Shown here: one piece after another, positions 62,546 through 64,000 of the stretch
Numbering within the stretch: the stretch's first letter is position 1
Layout: each line of letters opens with the position of its first letter
NCBI RefSeq assembly: GCF_000411295.1
Contig: NZ_KE150421.1
Coordinates: 1,672,632-1,736,631, forward strand
Reading direction: 5' to 3'
Length of the DNA stretch: 64,000 nt
Origin: Paenisporosarcina sp. HGH0030
Lineage (GTDB): Bacteria; Bacillota; Bacilli; Bacillales_A; Planococcaceae
The notes under the pieces: model-generated
Databases searched by the model: none
What the model saw: only the letters and a program-made list of their open reading frames with translations
Told to the model about the DNA's origin: nothing
Position numbers and translations under genes: made by a program

Positions 62546-64000
62546 TTAAAATTCATTCATTTTGTCTAATGCTCGGTAAAGCATAACTGCAGCTTCCGCA
62601 CGTGATGCGTTCGCTTTAGGATCTAATTTGTTACCAGCACGGCCGGTTACAATACCAAGTCCTACAGCTTGTTTGATGGATACTTTCGCGAAGTCTCCAA
62701 CTGCTTTTTCATCCGCAAATGTTTTCGATGTGTCTACATCTTTCAATAGATTCGCATCTTTGTATTTCACTGCGCGTACAATCATCGTTGCGATTTCTTC
62801 ACGTGTGATTAACGCATCTGGATCGAACGAGTCTGTCGTTTTGCCATTTACGATACCTGCACGGTGAGCCGCTTCAATTCCTGCATACGCCCATTCCTTG
62901 CTTGTTGTTACATCTTTAAATGTCCCTTTGTACTCTTCCATTGGAAGATTCAGAGAGCGAGCAATCAACACGGCGAATTCAGCACGTGTTACTTTGCCTT
63001 CAGGGTTAAATGTCGTATCTGTTTTCCCGCTTGTAATTGCGCGAGAAGCCAACACTTCAATTTGATCCTGTGCCCAGTATTTTTGGATATCCGAGAATGT
63101 TTTGTTGTTTTCTACAACAACGAATTTCGAGAAGTGGTTTGTCTTGAAGACAAATTGACCATTTCCGTACGTTCCACCTACGTAATCCAACCCATTTGTT
63201 GTTTCGTTCACGTAGTAAGCAGCAACTTTTCGTGGGTCTTTAATTGCTGCAGCTACAGGAACTGTTACTTCAACTGGTGTTGAGAATGTAGTTACTTTAG
63301 TTGTGTTACCATTTTTGACTGTTGTGATTGTAAATTCAAACGTCGCAGATACCGCTCCGTTTACGTCAGTCGATTTAGCCATTTTCACAGAAACCGTCAT
63401 ACTTTCAGGATTGCCGGCTGCAATGTTTTTCAATACTTCATTTGGTACAACTACTTCTGTATTACCAGAAGCAATCACCAATGGTTTAGAAGATTGAGCA
63501 ATTGTTTGCAACGAACCTGTTGGTACTTTTGCACTTACTTCAGGTTGAGTATCTGTTAGAGCTGGTACTGCTACTTTAATTTCTGTAACTGCAGGATCAT
63601 TCGCTTGATTTGATACTGCGTTTCCATCCACAGTTACATGACCAGGGTTTGTTGGTGTTACTGGTGGTTGTGGCGGGCTTGTTACCGACACCAATACTTT
63701 CACCGTGTTTTTGCCTACTGTTACGTTAATTTCTGTTTGGCCAACACCTGTTGCAGTGATGACACCCTTGTTTACGTTGATGATTTTTGTGTTATGGCCA
63801 CTGTAAGTAGCTGTTGCTGTTACGTTAGCTTGTGTAGATGTGTTATCTGCTTTAGTTGTCGTTTCAGTAACAACCAGTGTTTCTGATTGACCATACATGA
63901 ATTGTACGCTTGCTTTGTTAACAGATAGTGTTTTTACATCCGGAACTGGTACTGCTGTTACTGTTACGTTTACAGTTTTTGAGTTGTCGCCAACTGTTAC
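62546..64000 (-). CDS. C-terminal part of a Big_2/SLH surface protein (cut by the window edge)
   Basis: The frame is open to the last base of the window, so the ATG at 63898 is an internal Met. In order from the edge: the end of one Big_2-like domain (VNVTVTAVPVPDV), a complete one (LVVTETTTKAD ... GKNTVKVLV), a beta-rich domain with PALTDTQPEVSAKVPTGSL and VVVENNKTFSD, then three SLH modules (SGKTDTTFNPEGKVTRAEF, FDPDALITREEIATMIV, LDPKANASRAEAAVMLYR). The Big_2 domain is very similar to that of the nuclease at 58520. A catalytic domain, if any, lies outside the window. Confidence 0.87.
   Translation of the reverse strand, partial: VTVGDNSKTVNVTVTAVPVPDVKTLSVNKASVQFMYGQSETLVVTETTTKADNTSTQANVTATATYSGHNTKIINVNKGVITATGVGQTEINVTVGKNTVKVLVSVTSPPQPPVTPTNPGHVTVDGNAVSNQANDPAVTEIKVAVPALTDTQPEVSAKVPTGSLQTIAQSSKPLVIASGNTEVVVPNEVLKNIAAGNPESMTVSVKMAKSTDVNGAVSATFEFTITTVKNGNTTKVTTFSTPVEVTVPVAAAIKDPRKVAAYYVNETTNGLDYVGGTYGNGQFVFKTNHFSKFVVVENNKTFSDIQKYWAQDQIEVLASRAITSGKTDTTFNPEGKVTRAEFAVLIARSLNLPMEEYKGTFKDVTTSKEWAYAGIEAAHRAGIVNGKTTDSFDPDALITREEIATMIVRAVKYKDANLLKDVDTSKTFADEKAVGDFAKVSIKQAVGLGIVTGRAGNKLDPKANASRAEAAVMLYRALDKMNEF

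Noticed and set aside
1..64000. tRNA or rRNA genes, insertion sequences or prophage
   Set aside because: No cloverleaf with a GTTCRANYC arm, no rRNA signature, no transposase, integrase or phage structural gene was found by eye.

Overview
The window reads as one contiguous piece of a low-GC, endospore-forming Gram-positive chromosome of the order Bacillales. An H-type small acid-soluble spore protein gene, a ComK homologue, several S-layer-homology (SLH) surface proteins, frequent TTG starts behind strong Shine-Dalgarno sites and compact U-tailed terminators all fit Planococcaceae (Sporosarcina or a relative). The genus is an inference, because no rRNA or other marker gene is present. I see no tRNA, rRNA, insertion sequence, prophage or CRISPR array.

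Layout. 1-16.9 kb holds housekeeping and accessory genes: a BASS-type transporter, sspH, an IcaB/YxkH-like polysaccharide deacetylase, a YuiD-like PAP2 protein, an SLH-CAP protein, a YdjM-like membrane hydrolase, an acyl-CoA ligase, an SLH subtilase next to an HtrA-like protease, an RNase H-like protein and a GNAT acetyltransferase. 17.5-19.7 kb is an unusual operon of three exported helical proteins that share an 'L-x-N-W-[YF]' motif just after the signal peptide; it is preceded by a leader reading frame broken by one stop codon. 19.9-26.3 kb has a sunset-domain membrane protein, a CoA-transferase downstream of a LytTR regulator with phased operator-like repeats between them, a lipase-like protein and two unknowns. 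26.5-33.3 kb is a single 2280-residue two-headed amylopullulanase with SLH anchors and two LacI/CcpA-type operator candidates upstream. 33.6-41 kb has gene remnants, a SEC-C protein, a small sigma factor convergent with comK, a gamma-carbonic anhydrase, an SLH protein with a probable propeller and a sporulation-type histidine kinase. 41.6-58.3 kb is a complete Wzx/Wzy exopolysaccharide locus. 58.5-64 kb encodes a large secreted nuclease and the C-terminal part of an SLH protein cut by the window edge.

How the genes work together. The polysaccharide locus, all on the minus strand, starts with the Wzz/tyrosine kinase/PHP phosphatase control module. It then supplies precursors (UDP-sugar 4,6-dehydratase, GalU, Ugd), an initiating sugar transferase, an epimerase, three glycosyltransferases, a TupA-like ATP-grasp protein, a polymerase and a flippase, and ends with GalE. 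A decayed second galU copy sits just before galE. Five SLH proteins (SLH-CAP, SLH-subtilase, amylopullulanase, SLH-propeller and the partial one at the right edge) point to an S-layer or secondary-polymer-bound surface proteome that degrades protein and starch outside the cell; the neighbouring nuclease is secreted but has no SLH anchor.

The most striking non-gene structures are (i) a dispersed palindrome family whose loop GATGCAAT is conserved as well as its stem, and (ii) two families of 21-bp-phased short repeats lying within about 100 bp of those palindromes. Several gene remnants (galU, an SLH-propeller paralogue, a TcdC-like module, a frameshifted small gene) show that intergenic spaces here are partly graveyards.
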